64,000 nt of DNA from Actinomarinicola tropica (GTDB lineage Bacteria > Actinomycetota > Acidimicrobiia > Acidimicrobiales > SKKL01), in the NCBI RefSeq assembly GCF_009650215.1, contig NZ_CP045851.1, positions 2,073,001-2,137,000 on the forward strand, given 5' to 3'. This document shows, piece by piece, positions 24,546 through 33,098 of this stretch; within the stretch, counting starts at the first letter, position 1; each line of letters opens with the position of its first letter. Position numbers and translations under genes: made by a program. The notes beneath the pieces are model-generated. The model made no database searches. It was not told the DNA's origin and saw only the letters and a program-made list of their open reading frames with translations.

Positions 24546-26172
24546 TCTGCGCTGCCTCGACGGCATCCTCGATCACCTGCAGAAGCGGGCGAAGCGAGCG
24601 AGCTGCCGGCTCGGTCAACGCGGCGGCCAAGGCAACAGCCACGCGCACCTTGTTGCGTTTCCGACCACACCAGGCCAGATAGTCGTCGGGATCGATTAGC
24701 GAAGCAGAGCTCGCGCCGCACCCCTTCACGACGTGCTCCTCCTCGTAGTGACCGGACTCCACCAGCAGTGCGAGATGGTCACCGACCCCGAGGCCCGCAA
24801 CGCATTCCCCCTCTAGATCAGGTCTGGCGACCTGGAAGCGGTGCGATGCGATGTCGGCCTCAGCGACGCCCAATGCTGACGCCACGTCGCCGGCCTCTGC
24901 CTCGTCGACCAATCCGGCCAAGGGCACGCCGAAACCATCGGTCCCGAAGAGGCGGATCGACGGCCCGAATGCACCAGACCCCCCGAGCTCCATGACGAAG
25001 ATCCCGAGCCGGTCGAGGTCGTACCCACACGCCCTCGCGACTGCTTCGATCAGCACTCGGTCCGCGATCCCCTCAACGAGGATGGCCGCCCTGCTTGTCA
25101 CGGGCTCAAGGGTTGCGGCGGTCCACCAGTGCTCGGCCAGCTTTGGCTCGTCGGCGAAGGGATGGCTCTCAAGCTGTCGCGGAGCACGTCCCGGCACGAA
25201 GGCCACGACGTCGAGCGGAGAGAATCGCTCGAGGACGGCTGGCGAGTGCGTGGCTACGACTCGCTGGCCCGCGGCGCCGTTTAGCCGACGCGCAAGCTGC
25301 GCCTGTGCTCGCGGGTGGAGGTGAATCTCCGGTTCGTCGACAGCGATGATCGATGCGGTCCCTCTCGTCAGGAGCTGGACCGCGACCGTTGACATGGCGC
25401 GCACGCCGTCGCTCTGCTGACGGAGTGACCGCTTGCGACCATCCGCGTCCTGCAGGTGCAGGTCGACGTCAGCCAGCGGGTCCACCTCGTCGGCATTCGG
25501 GAGTCGGAGCACAACGTCCTCTTCGGCGACCGATCGCGGGAGGAGCCCGGCAAGGGCCTGGGCGATCTCCCCCCGAAGGGAGCCGAGCGCGTCGGCTGAG
25601 TCAATGACGCCGTGCAACGCTGTCACGGCATCGCGGATCTCCTCCTCCGAGTCACCGAGGTCGATCCCGCCGAGGAGCACCCGGACGGCTGATCGCCGGT
25701 TGGGACCCAGCTCGCGATCAGGCGAACGGCCGGCGGGAAGATACGCCCATCCGATCCACTGGAGCTGCTCGTACGTTGCCCTGAGTGGCAGGCCGGGCTT
25801 GAGGAACCCGCGTTCGATGACCACCTCCTCGCTCCCTGGTTCGGCACGCACGACGAGACGAAGCGTCAGGGTCGGGTCCTCTTCGGGGTCGCTCGGAACC
25901 AGGATCTGATCTGCAAACGCGGCCTGCTCATCGGTGCTGAACTCGACAAACACGACCGTCACCTCGGCCGGCAGCGATGCGTCTCGCAGTACCTCGAGAT
26001 CGAGGGACCCGTAGAGCTGTGCTTGGGAGCCGGAGAGGACGGCGTCGAGCAATCCGAGCAGCGAGGTCTTGCCGCACTCGTTCGGTCCGACGAGCACGAG
26101 GTGGTTGTGTACCTCGATGTCGAGGTCAGGAACCGCCCGATGGTTGGCAACCTTGATGCTCTTGATCCGCAC
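24538..26172 (-). CDS. OLD-family ATPase/TOPRIM nuclease, GajA-like
   Basis: 544 residues. N-terminal ABC-type ATPase: Walker A GPNECGKT at 29-36, signature-like QQSDGVRAMS, Walker B IIAVDEPEIHLHP and switch VATHSPAVL. C-terminal TOPRIM nuclease: ILVEGIADRVLIEAVA (Glu, ~368) followed by GIFVMELGGSGAFGP and LAGLVDEAEAGD. Where most TOPRIM domains have DxD, this reads DEAE, a possible variant. Class 2 OLD proteins with a downstream UvrD helicase define Gabija, in which GajA nicks DNA when nucleotides are depleted. It is the first gene of the operon. The ~290 nt upstream, to the att site, carry no gene. Confidence 0.82.
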   Translation of the reverse strand: MRIKSIKVANHRAVPDLDIEVHNHLVLVGPNECGKTSLLGLLDAVLSGSQAQLYGSLDLEVLRDASLPAEVTVVFVEFSTDEQAAFADQILVPSDPEEDPTLTLRLVVRAEPGSEEVVIERGFLKPGLPLRATYEQLQWIGWAYLPAGRSPDRELGPNRRSAVRVLLGGIDLGDSEEEIRDAVTALHGVIDSADALGSLRGEIAQALAGLLPRSVAEEDVVLRLPNADEVDPLADVDLHLQDADGRKRSLRQQSDGVRAMSTVAVQLLTRGTASIIAVDEPEIHLHPRAQAQLARRLNGAAGQRVVATHSPAVLERFSPLDVVAFVPGRAPRQLESHPFADEPKLAEHWWTAATLEPVTSRAAILVEGIADRVLIEAVARACGYDLDRLGIFVMELGGSGAFGPSIRLFGTDGFGVPLAGLVDEAEAGDVASALGVAEADIASHRFQVARPDLEGECVAGLGVGDHLALLVESGHYEEEHVVKGCGASSASLIDPDDYLAWCGRKRNKVRVAVALAAALTEPAARSLRPLLQVIEDAVEAAQNA

Positions 26173-26399
26173 GGGCCTCTACTTCGCTCAGTCCGGGTGG
26201 CGAGGTGTAGACGAACCTGTCGGATGGGCGGCGCCGGGGGTTGTCGACCATGTCAACCGCGCTGGCCGCCAAGCGGCGCTCCACCGTCGGGCGCGTTCGC
26301 AACCTGACCGGGATTGCGGCTGGCGTCCCGACGCACCGGCTCTCCAAGCGCTGGGCCGGAGTTCCACCGCCACCCACTCCGCCGTGTCCTGGTCCGGGT

Positions 26400-26457
26400 G
26401 ATGACAAATCGCTGACAAACGGACCCTCCAGCCGTTCCGCCGTATCCCCTGACCTGC
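26400..26457 (+). promoter_or_regulatory. Right attachment arm: candidate integrase sites
   Basis: GATGACAAAT at 26400-26409 and GCTGACAAAC at 26411-26420 resemble the GATGACAAGT repeats near attL, and CTGACCTGC at 26449-26457 is the reverse of a motif at 10075-10083. They lie 8-65 bp from attR. The same region (26173-26464) holds no gene and should also contain the promoter of the OLD nuclease operon. Confidence 0.45.
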
Positions 26458-26464
26458 GGGTTTG

Positions 26465-26488
26465 TCGTGTCGGAGGGGGGACTTGAAC
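26465..26488. repeat. Right attachment site (attR), 24-bp direct repeat
   Basis: Second copy of the sequence at 10006-10029, here continuous with the rest of an intact tRNA-Leu gene. The repeat covers the 3' 21 nt of the tRNA plus 3 nt beyond. The element therefore restored the tRNA 3' end on insertion. Confidence 0.88.
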
Positions 26489-26551
26489 CCCCACGTCCTT
26501 TCGGACACTAGCCCCTCAAGCTAGCGCGTCTGCCTATTCCGCCACTCCGAC
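26468..26551 (-). tRNA. tRNA-Leu (anticodon GAG)
   Basis: 84 nt with a long variable arm, as in leucine tRNAs. Acceptor stem GTCGGAG / CTCCGAC with discriminator A; anticodon stem CTAGC / GCTAG around the loop TTGAGGG, giving anticodon GAG (codons CUC/CUU). T-loop TTCAAGT. CCA is not encoded. Its 3' end forms the attR of the adjacent element, so its original downstream terminator now lies at 9979-10004. Confidence 0.95.
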
Positions 26552-26653
26552 GTGGCCTCTCCGGTTGCCCGGCGAGACGTGCACTCTAGCGCCTCCCCGC
26601 CGACCCCACGAAACTCCGGCGGGGTTGTCGAGCCGACGCGGACCTCGGTCCGG

Positions 26654-26890
26654 TCAGTCGATGGTGAGCGCCAACCCGAACGTGCTCAGGGCGAAGATCA
26701 GCGACGCGAACACGGTGAGCCGGTCGAGGTTCTTCTCCACCACCGTCGAGCCGGCTGCCGTGGCACCGAGACCACCACCGAACATGTCCGACAGGCCGCC
26801 GCCCTTCCCCGAGTGGAGGAGGACGAGCACGATGAGCGCCAGGCTCACGAGCACGTGGACGACGGCGATGATGGCGGTGAGGACGGACAC
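26654..26890 (-). CDS. secG: Protein translocase subunit SecG
   Basis: 78 residues with two membrane helices (residues ~3-24 and ~58-76) and the conserved loop LHSGKGGGLSDMFGG, diagnostic of SecG, the small partner of SecYE in the export channel. The gene is usually directly behind tpiA in actinobacteria; here an oligopeptide transporter operon lies between them. The tRNA-Leu gene follows 103 nt downstream in the same direction. Confidence 0.92.
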   Translation of the reverse strand: MSVLTAIIAVVHVLVSLALIVLVLLHSGKGGGLSDMFGGGLGATAAGSTVVEKNLDRLTVFASLIFALSTFGLALTID

Positions 26891-26950
26891 GGAAGCTCCA
26901 GGACGAGTGCGAGACGGCCCCGTGGGGGACCGTGCGAGGCTATCAGCCGC

Positions 26951-27982
26951 TCAGACCACGTCGGCGGTCTCGGCGTAGTGGCAGGCGACGGGGTGGCCCT
27001 GCCCCCGGTCGATGAGCGCCGGGGTCTCCTCGGCGCACTTCTCGGTCGCCTTCCAGCAGCGGGTGCGGAACCGGCACCCCGACGGTGGGTTGGTCGGGCT
27101 CGGCACGTCGCCCTCGAGCACGATGCGCCGCCGGCGCCGCTCCACCGAAGGGTCGGGCACCGGCACCGCGGACAGCAGCGCCTGGGTGTAGGGGTGCGAC
27201 GGCCGCTCGTAGATGTCGTTGCGGTCGCCGATCTCCATGATCTGGCCCAGGTACATCACCGCCACCCGGTCGGAGATGTGGCGCACGACGGAGAGGTCGT
27301 GGGCGATGAACAGGTAGCTCAGCCCGAGCCGCTCCTGGAGCTCGACCAGGAGGTTCACGACGCCGGCCTGGATCGACACGTCGAGCGCCGACACCGGCTC
27401 GTCGAGCACCAGCACCTTCGGCTCCAGGGCCAGCGCCCGGGCGATGCCGATGCGCTGGCGCTGCCCGCCCGAGAACTCGTGGGGATAGCGGTTGGCGTGC
27501 TCGGGGTTCAGGCCGACCAGCTCGATGAGGTCGGCGACCCGCTTGCGGCCGTCGCGGTCCCACAAGCCGTGGATCTTCAGCGGCTCGGCCACGATCTCGC
27601 TCACCGGCATGCGGGGGTCGAGCGAGGCGTACGGGTCCTGGAAGACGATCTGGATCTCCTTGCGGAGCTCACGCATCTCCCGGCTGCCCATCTCGGTGAT
27701 CTCCCGCCCCTCGAACCGCACCGACCCCGAGGTCGGCTCGATCAGGCGCAGGAGGCACCGGCCGGTGGTCGACTTGCCACAGCCGGACTCGCCGACGAGC
27801 CCCAACGTCTCGCCCTCGGCGATGTCGAACGAGATGTCCGACACGGCGTGGACGTGGCCGACCGTGCGACGCAGCACGCCGCCGCCCCGCACCGGGAACT
27901 CCTTCACCAGGTTGCGCACCGAGAGGATCGCCTCGGCGCGCTCCGGCAGCGCCTGCTCGGCGCCGGTGGCGGTGTCGGTCAT
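26951..27982 (-). CDS. oppF: Oligopeptide/dipeptide ABC transporter ATP-binding protein (OppF-like)
   Basis: 343 residues from the ATG at 27982 (ATGA overlap with the upstream gene). Nucleotide-binding domain: Walker [10 protein letters not shown], signature [14 protein letters not shown], Walker B VLVLDEP and switch His in IAHDLSVV. The C-terminal oligopeptide-type extension has the family Cys pattern [14 protein letters not shown], a possible iron-sulfur or zinc site. With OppD it forms the heterodimeric motor of the peptide importer. Last gene of the five-gene operon. Confidence 0.92.
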   Translation of the reverse strand: MTDTATGAEQALPERAEAILSVRNLVKEFPVRGGGVLRRTVGHVHAVSDISFDIAEGETLGLVGESGCGKSTTGRCLLRLIEPTSGSVRFEGREITEMGSREMRELRKEIQIVFQDPYASLDPRMPVSEIVAEPLKIHGLWDRDGRKRVADLIELVGLNPEHANRYPHEFSGGQRQRIGIARALALEPKVLVLDEPVSALDVSIQAGVVNLLVELQERLGLSYLFIAHDLSVVRHISDRVAVMYLGQIMEIGDRNDIYERPSHPYTQALLSAVPVPDPSVERRRRRIVLEGDVPSPTNPPSGCRFRTRCWKATEKCAEETPALIDRGQGHPVACHYAETADVV

Positions 27983-29112
27983 CGTCCCAGCTCCGTGGCG
28001 TCGGTCGGCAGGTGCTCGGTGGCGACGTCCTCGTCGTAGCCGGGCAGGTCGCGGTCGACGTTGTCGTGCCCGGCGATGAAGATCGTCGAGTCCATGCCGG
28101 GCTCGGCGAGCCGCTCGGCGTAGTGGCAGGCGGCGAGGTGCCCGTCGCCCATGTCCCGCAGCGGCGGCTCCTCCACCCGGCACCGGTCGGTGGCGAGCGG
28201 GCAGCGCGGCGCGAACGGGCACCCCGGCAGCGGGTTCACCATCGACGGCGGGGAGCCGGCGATCGGCGTGAGCGGCTTGCGCTCCCCCACGTCGACCCGG
28301 GGCAGCGAGCCGAGCAGGCCGAGCGTGTAGGGCATGCGGGGCGAGGCGTACACCTGGTCGATCGTGCCGATCTCAACCGGGCGGCCGGCGTACATCACGA
28401 GCACCCGGTCGGCCATCGAGGCCACGACGCCGAGGTCGTGGGTGATGAGCACGAAGGCGGCCTTCGACCGCTCCTTCTGCTCGATCAGCGTCTCGAGGAT
28501 CTGCGCCTGCACGGTGACGTCGAGCGCCGTGGTCGGCTCGTCGGCGATCACGACCGCCGGCTCGTTGGCCATCGCCATCGCGATCATCGCCCGCTGGCGC
28601 ATGCCGCCCGAGAACTCGTGCGGGTAGGACCGGGCCCGCTGGTCCGGCTGGGGGATGCCGACCCGGGCGAGGGTGGCGACGGCCTCCTCGCGCGCCTCCT
28701 TCTTGGTGACGTCGCGGTGGGCCAGGATCGACTCGGCGATCTGCTCCCCGACCCGGTGGACGGGGTTGAGGCTCGTCATCGGGTCCTGGAAGATCATCGA
28801 GATCGTCTTGCCGCGCACGGCGTTGATGTCCCGGCGGCGCTGGTTGAGCAGCTCCTGGCCCTCGAGGCGCGCCGAGCCACGCACCGTGGCGGTGCGAGGC
28901 AGCAACCCCATGATCGCCAGCGACGTGACGGACTTGCCCGAGCCGGACTCGCCGACGATGCCGAGCACCTCGCCACGGCGCAGGACGTAGGACACGCCCC
29001 GCACGGCGTGCAGCGTGCCGTCCTCGGTGCGGAAGTCGACCTCGAGGTCCTCGACCTCGAGCACGTGGTCGTGGTCGGTGAACACCGGCTCCGGCGGCCC
29101 GACCGACCTCAT
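27979..29112 (-). CDS. oppD: Oligopeptide/dipeptide ABC transporter ATP-binding protein (OppD-like)
   Basis: 377 residues from the ATG at 29112, which overlaps the OppC stop (ATGA). Walker [10 protein letters not shown], signature [14 protein letters not shown], Walker [13 protein letters not shown], switch ITHDLGVV, and the C-terminal Cys motif [14 protein letters not shown] typical of OppD/DppD. An additional acidic tail of ~40 residues follows ([20 protein letters not shown]), longer than usual. Pairs with OppF. Confidence 0.92.
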   Translation of the reverse strand: MRSVGPPEPVFTDHDHVLEVEDLEVDFRTEDGTLHAVRGVSYVLRRGEVLGIVGESGSGKSVTSLAIMGLLPRTATVRGSARLEGQELLNQRRRDINAVRGKTISMIFQDPMTSLNPVHRVGEQIAESILAHRDVTKKEAREEAVATLARVGIPQPDQRARSYPHEFSGGMRQRAMIAMAMANEPAVVIADEPTTALDVTVQAQILETLIEQKERSKAAFVLITHDLGVVASMADRVLVMYAGRPVEIGTIDQVYASPRMPYTLGLLGSLPRVDVGERKPLTPIAGSPPSMVNPLPGCPFAPRCPLATDRCRVEEPPLRDMGDGHLAACHYAERLAEPGMDSTIFIAGHDNVDRDLPGYDEDVATEHLPTDATELGR

Positions 29113-30116
29113 GCCCGCACCCGCGTCTGCTTCGGGTCGAAGGCGTCGCGCAGGCCGTCGCCGATGAAGTTCACGCAGAGGACGATCACGATGATCACGA
29201 GCCCCGGGAAGTAGAAGAGCCACGGCCGGGTCTGGGCCGCGGTCTGCCCGTCGGCCACGAGCCGGCCGAGGGAGGTGTCGGGCACCCGGACACCGAGGCC
29301 CAGGTAGGAGAGCGTCGTCTCGATGAGGATCGCGGCGGCCATGGTGAGCGTGGCGGCCACGATGATCGAACCGACGATGTTCGGGAGGATGTGGCGCAGG
29401 ATGATGCGCCGGTCCTTCGCCCCCGCCGCACGAGCGGCCTCGATGTACTCCTTCTCCCGCACCGAGAGCACCTCGGCCCGGACGATGCGGGCGATCTGGG
29501 TCCACACCAGGGCGGCGATGATGACCGCCAGCCAGAACCAGCCGCCGCCACCGCCACCGACCACCCGGCGGGACAGCACGAGCAGCACCGCGAGGCTCGG
29601 GATGGTGAGCACGAGGTCGACGAGCCGCATGAGCAGCGAGTCGACGAACCCGCGGTAGAAGCCGGCGATGGCGCCGATCGCGACGCCGAAGGTCGTCGAG
29701 AAGAAGGCGACCAGCAGCATGATCTGGACCGACTTCTGCGCACCACGCAGCACCATGGCGAGGACGTCGTGGCCGACGCCGTCGGTGCCCATCGGGTGCT
29801 GCCAGGTCGGGCCGGTCGAGTAGTTGTCGGTGATCTCGTCGTAGGAGTAGGTCCAGAACCGGCCGCCGACGAGCGACCCGACGACGATGAGGAAGAGGAT
29901 GACCGCCGCGGCCACCGCCAGGCGGTGGCGCATGAAGCGGCGCAGGATCATCCGCCACTCGGAGCGGGCCTGGATGGTGAACTCGCCGGCGACCTGGCCC
30001 GACGCCGGGACGCCCGGGTCCTCGGCCGCAGGCACGTCGGCCTGGGGCGCGACGCCGACGCCCGGAGGCCCCGGTGTGCGCTCCTCGGGGAGCTCGGTGT
30101 CCTGGTCGTCAGTCAA
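29109..30116 (-). CDS. oppC: Oligopeptide ABC transporter permease (OppC-like)
   Basis: 335 residues. A long, acidic, Pro-rich N-terminal tail (~45 residues) precedes the OppC N-terminal segment (SEWRMILRRFMRHRLAVAAA) and the binding-protein-dependent permease core with about six helices. The EAA coupling loop is EAARAAGAKDRRIILRHILPN. The start lies 8 nt inside the end of oppB, so the genes are translationally coupled. It forms the channel with OppB. Confidence 0.92.
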   Translation of the reverse strand: MTDDQDTELPEERTPGPPGVGVAPQADVPAAEDPGVPASGQVAGEFTIQARSEWRMILRRFMRHRLAVAAAVILFLIVVGSLVGGRFWTYSYDEITDNYSTGPTWQHPMGTDGVGHDVLAMVLRGAQKSVQIMLLVAFFSTTFGVAIGAIAGFYRGFVDSLLMRLVDLVLTIPSLAVLLVLSRRVVGGGGGGWFWLAVIIAALVWTQIARIVRAEVLSVREKEYIEAARAAGAKDRRIILRHILPNIVGSIIVAATLTMAAAILIETTLSYLGLGVRVPDTSLGRLVADGQTAAQTRPWLFYFPGLVIIVIVLCVNFIGDGLRDAFDPKQTRVRA

Positions 30117-31098
30117 GGCGGATCCTCGGGTCGAGCAGGGCGTACAGCACGTCGGCGAGCAGGTTGAACACGACGACGACGATGGCGGTCACGAGCAGCC
30201 ACGCCTGGACGACGTTGACGTCGGCCGCGGTGACCGCGTCGATCAACAGGGTGCCCATCCCCCGCCAGTTGAACACCCGCTCGGTGACGATGGCCCCGCC
30301 GATCACCGCCGAGAAGTCGAGGGCGACCACCGTGGTGACCGGTATCAAGGCGTTGCGCAAGGCGTGCTTGCGGATGACCTGGCTGCGGGGGATGCCCTTG
30401 GCCTCGGCCGTGCGCACGTAGTCGCTGTTCAGCGTCTCGAGCATCGACGAGCGGGTGTAGCGGCTGTACGCCGCGAAGCTCACGAGGATGAGCGTCAGCG
30501 CCGGCAGGAACGTGTGACCGGCGATGTCGCCGATGCGGGCCATGAAGCTGCCGTTGAAGGTGGCCGACTGCGACCCGACGGTGGCGATCCAGCGGCTGAA
30601 CCCCCACCCCTCGAGCACGTTGTTCAGGCGGATGGCGGCGAACTCCTTCAGGAGCACCGCCAGCCAGAAGACCGGCAGCGAGTAGAAGAGGAACGCGGCG
30701 AAGGTCGACGAGTAGTCGAACCACGAGTACTGGCGCACGGCGGAGATGACACCGGCGATCAGTGCCAGCACGACGGCGATGAAGATGGCGACGATCACCA
30801 GGCGGAGGGTCGTGCCGAGGGCGCGGGTGAGCTGGGGCGCGACGTCGCTCCCCTGGTTGTCCTCGCCGAAGTCACCTTGCACGGCGTTTCCGAGCCAGAT
30901 GCCGTAGCGCTCGAACAGGGGCTTGTCGAGGTTGAGCTCACGCTCGCGGGCCTCGATCACCTCCTCGGAGATGCGCGGGTTGAGGCGCAGCTCCTCGAGC
31001 GGGTCGGCGGCGGACGCGACCAGCAGGAAGACGATGAACGACGACGCGAGGACGAGCGGGATCGAGACGGCGAGGCGCCGGACGATGAACGCGATCAC
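30109..31098 (-). CDS. oppB: Oligopeptide ABC transporter permease (OppB-like)
   Basis: 329 residues beginning MIAFIVRRLAVSIPLVLASS, the characteristic OppB/DppB N-terminus, followed by a periplasmic region and five more helices. The coupling loop is RTAEAKGIPRSQVIRKHALRN, and GGAIVTERVFNWRGMG is the usual conserved stretch. Located between the binding protein gene and oppC. Confidence 0.92.
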   Translation of the reverse strand: MIAFIVRRLAVSIPLVLASSFIVFLLVASAADPLEELRLNPRISEEVIEARERELNLDKPLFERYGIWLGNAVQGDFGEDNQGSDVAPQLTRALGTTLRLVIVAIFIAVVLALIAGVISAVRQYSWFDYSSTFAAFLFYSLPVFWLAVLLKEFAAIRLNNVLEGWGFSRWIATVGSQSATFNGSFMARIGDIAGHTFLPALTLILVSFAAYSRYTRSSMLETLNSDYVRTAEAKGIPRSQVIRKHALRNALIPVTTVVALDFSAVIGGAIVTERVFNWRGMGTLLIDAVTAADVNVVQAWLLVTAIVVVVFNLLADVLYALLDPRIRLD

Positions 31099-31163
31099 AG
31101 GGTCAGTAGAGCACGGCGGGGCGGGGGCACGACGGCCCCCGCCCCGCTACGCACAGCTGGTCG

Positions 31164-32867
31164 CTACTGGATCGTCCAGGTGGGGGCGTTCCAGGTCGGA
31201 CCCTGGTACCCGTTGTACTGGACGCCCGAGACGTCGTCGGTCCACATGATGATCTCGGGGTTCTGGAACAGCGGGAGGGTCGGGAGATCCTCCCAGAGGA
31301 TGGTGTCGACCTGGTTGTACAGGTCGACACGGGCGTCCTCGTCGAGGGTCACGTCGGCCTCGGCGAGCAGCGAATCGACCTCCTCGTTGCTGTACTTGGC
31401 GAAGTTCTGGCCCTCGCCCGAGGTGTACAGCGAACGCTGGGAGCCGAGGGTCAGGCCACCGGTCCAGCCGAAGAGGGCGATGTCGAAGTTGCCCTCGTCG
31501 AGGAAGTTGAAGTCCGGCTGCGGCGCGAGCTCGATCTCGAAGCCCACGGCGGACAGCTGGTCCTGGATGAGCTGGGCGGTCTGCTCACGGCGCGGGTTCG
31601 GGTCACGCCAGGTGATCCGCAGCGACAGGCGCTGGCCGTCCTTCTCGTAGACGCCGTCGGAACCCTCGGTCCAGCCAGCGGACTCGAGCGCCTCACGGGC
31701 GGCGTCCTGGTCCTGGGTGGCGAACTCGCCGGCGTTGTCGACGTAGTTGGCGCCGCCGGGGAAGAACACGCGGTTGTTCAGGACCTCGACCTCGTCGGAG
31801 AACTGGCCGGGGATGCGCTCGACGATGCCGGCGCGGTCGAGACCGAGGGCGATCGCCTGACGGACCTCGAGCTCGGCGAGGATCGGGTTCTCGAGGTTGA
31901 AGTCGAGGTGCTCCCAGAAGGTGCCGAAGCCGATCTCGAACTCGGCGTTGTCGATGCCCTCCACCTGCTGGAGGAGGTCGAGCTGGGCCTGCGGGAAGCC
32001 ACCGTTGATCTCACCGTTGGCCAGGGCCTGCGGCTGCTGGGCGGCGTCGGTGATGAACGGGAAGACGAGGCGCTCGGTGGCGGCGGGCTCACCGAAGTAG
32101 TCCTCGTTGCGCACGAGCACGACGCTCTGGCCCTGGTCGTAGGACTCGACCAGGTACGGGCCGCCGGAGATGACCTCGGCGGGGTCGAGGTTCTCGGGCT
32201 TGAACGACTCGGTCCAGGCCACGGCGGGGTCGCCGTCACCGGCGGCCTCGAAGGCGTGGCGGGGGAACACGTAGTCGAACAGCGCACGCCAGTCGGCGTA
32301 GGGCTCGGTGAAGGTGACCGTGACGGTCTTGCCGTCCTCGGAGCCCTCGACGCTCTCGATCAGCTCGTAGCCGTTGGTGCCGGCCGGGGCGTACGCGCTC
32401 TCGGCGTCGCGCTGGGCCTCCCACATGAAGGCGAAGTCGTCGGCCGTGATCGGCTCGCCGTCGCTCCAGTTGGCGTCGGGATTGATCTCGTAGGTGACCA
32501 CCTGCGGGTCCTCGCTCGTCAGCTCGATGCTGGTGACGAGGTCCTCGTTCTGCACGAGCTCACCGTCGGTGCCGCCGTAGATGGCGCCCGGCCAGACGAG
32601 GCTCATGATGTACTGCGTCCACGCTGCGTTGTCGGCAGCGGTCAGCCAGTTGAGGTTGGTCGGCTCCTGCTCGGCGGCGAAGACGATCTCGGTGCCCGAG
32701 GTCGGGCCCCCCTCGCCGTCCTCTCCCTCGGCCTCGGTGGTCTCGGTGTCGGTGTCGCCGCCGGCGTCGCCGCCGTCGTCGTCATCGTCACCGCCGCACG
32801 CCGCGGCGATCAGGGTGAAGCTGAGCAGCAGGGCCAAGAGCTTCCAGAGGGCTCGATGACTGCGCAC
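31164..32867 (-). CDS. oppA: Oligopeptide-binding lipoprotein (OppA-like)
   Basis: 567 residues. N-terminal lipoprotein signal: basic start, hydrophobic core LLALLLSFTLI and lipobox IAAACGG with Cys24 as the lipid anchor. A long acidic Gly/Asp/Glu-rich linker follows, then a family-5 solute-binding domain (SGTEIVFAAEQEPTNLNWL onward, with YEINPDANWSDGEPITADDF). It delivers peptides to OppBCDF. First gene of the operon; the 231-nt space up to tpiA must carry its promoter. Substrate could also be another oligomeric solute. Confidence 0.9.
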   Translation of the reverse strand: MRSHRALWKLLALLLSFTLIAAACGGDDDDDGGDAGGDTDTETTEAEGEDGEGGPTSGTEIVFAAEQEPTNLNWLTAADNAAWTQYIMSLVWPGAIYGGTDGELVQNEDLVTSIELTSEDPQVVTYEINPDANWSDGEPITADDFAFMWEAQRDAESAYAPAGTNGYELIESVEGSEDGKTVTVTFTEPYADWRALFDYVFPRHAFEAAGDGDPAVAWTESFKPENLDPAEVISGGPYLVESYDQGQSVVLVRNEDYFGEPAATERLVFPFITDAAQQPQALANGEINGGFPQAQLDLLQQVEGIDNAEFEIGFGTFWEHLDFNLENPILAELEVRQAIALGLDRAGIVERIPGQFSDEVEVLNNRVFFPGGANYVDNAGEFATQDQDAAREALESAGWTEGSDGVYEKDGQRLSLRITWRDPNPRREQTAQLIQDQLSAVGFEIELAPQPDFNFLDEGNFDIALFGWTGGLTLGSQRSLYTSGEGQNFAKYSNEEVDSLLAEADVTLDEDARVDLYNQVDTILWEDLPTLPLFQNPEIIMWTDDVSGVQYNGYQGPTWNAPTWTIQ

Positions 32868-33063
32868 GTAGTCGTTCTCCTTGGAACAGGGACATGGATC
32901 CGGTGCCGAACCGCCGGGCGCGCCCGTGATCGACCGAGCGGACGATCGGGGCGAGCCTGGGGAGCTCGTGCCGGGGTGTTGGTGCTGCGGCGCCGGGACC
33001 CCCGCCGGAATCCCAACTCGTGAGACGGTACCAGAACGTCGGCCGGTGGTCGTCCCGTCGCGC

Positions 33064-33097
33064 CGCGTCGTTCGTACGGCGTTAACCGAACGACGCG
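33064..33097. terminator. Hairpin behind tpiA / ahead of oppA
   Basis: An 11-bp perfect inverted repeat, CGCGTCGTTCG at 33064-33074 and CGAACGACGCG at 33087-33097, with a 12-nt loop. It begins 1 nt after the tpiA stop. It most likely terminates the gap-pgk-tpiA transcript, although no U-run follows; an operator for the opp operon is the alternative. Confidence 0.5.
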
Positions 33098-33098
33098 C

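Larger units (their letters stand above)
10006..26488. mobile_element. Integrative mobilizable element in tRNA-Leu(GAG)
   Basis: Bounded by the perfect 24-bp direct repeat at 10006-10029 and 26465-26488 (period 16,459 bp). The right copy is the 3' end of an intact tRNA-Leu gene. Contents fit a mobilizable element: tyrosine integrase, MobF relaxase with a small winged-helix partner, a toxin-antitoxin pair, and cargo typical of defence islands. No type IV secretion genes are present, so transfer would need a helper. Both the relaxase and integrase reading frames are broken once by an apparent one-base C loss, so the element may be decaying or the assembly may have small errors. The integrase lies in the middle rather than beside an att site, suggesting later cargo gain on the right side. 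Confidence 0.85.

Noticed and set aside
33064-33097. SOS box at the inverted repeat behind tpiA
   Set aside because: It contains GTTCG and CGAAC, but in the opposite order and with a 12-nt spacer, which does not fit CGAAC-N4-GTTCG.
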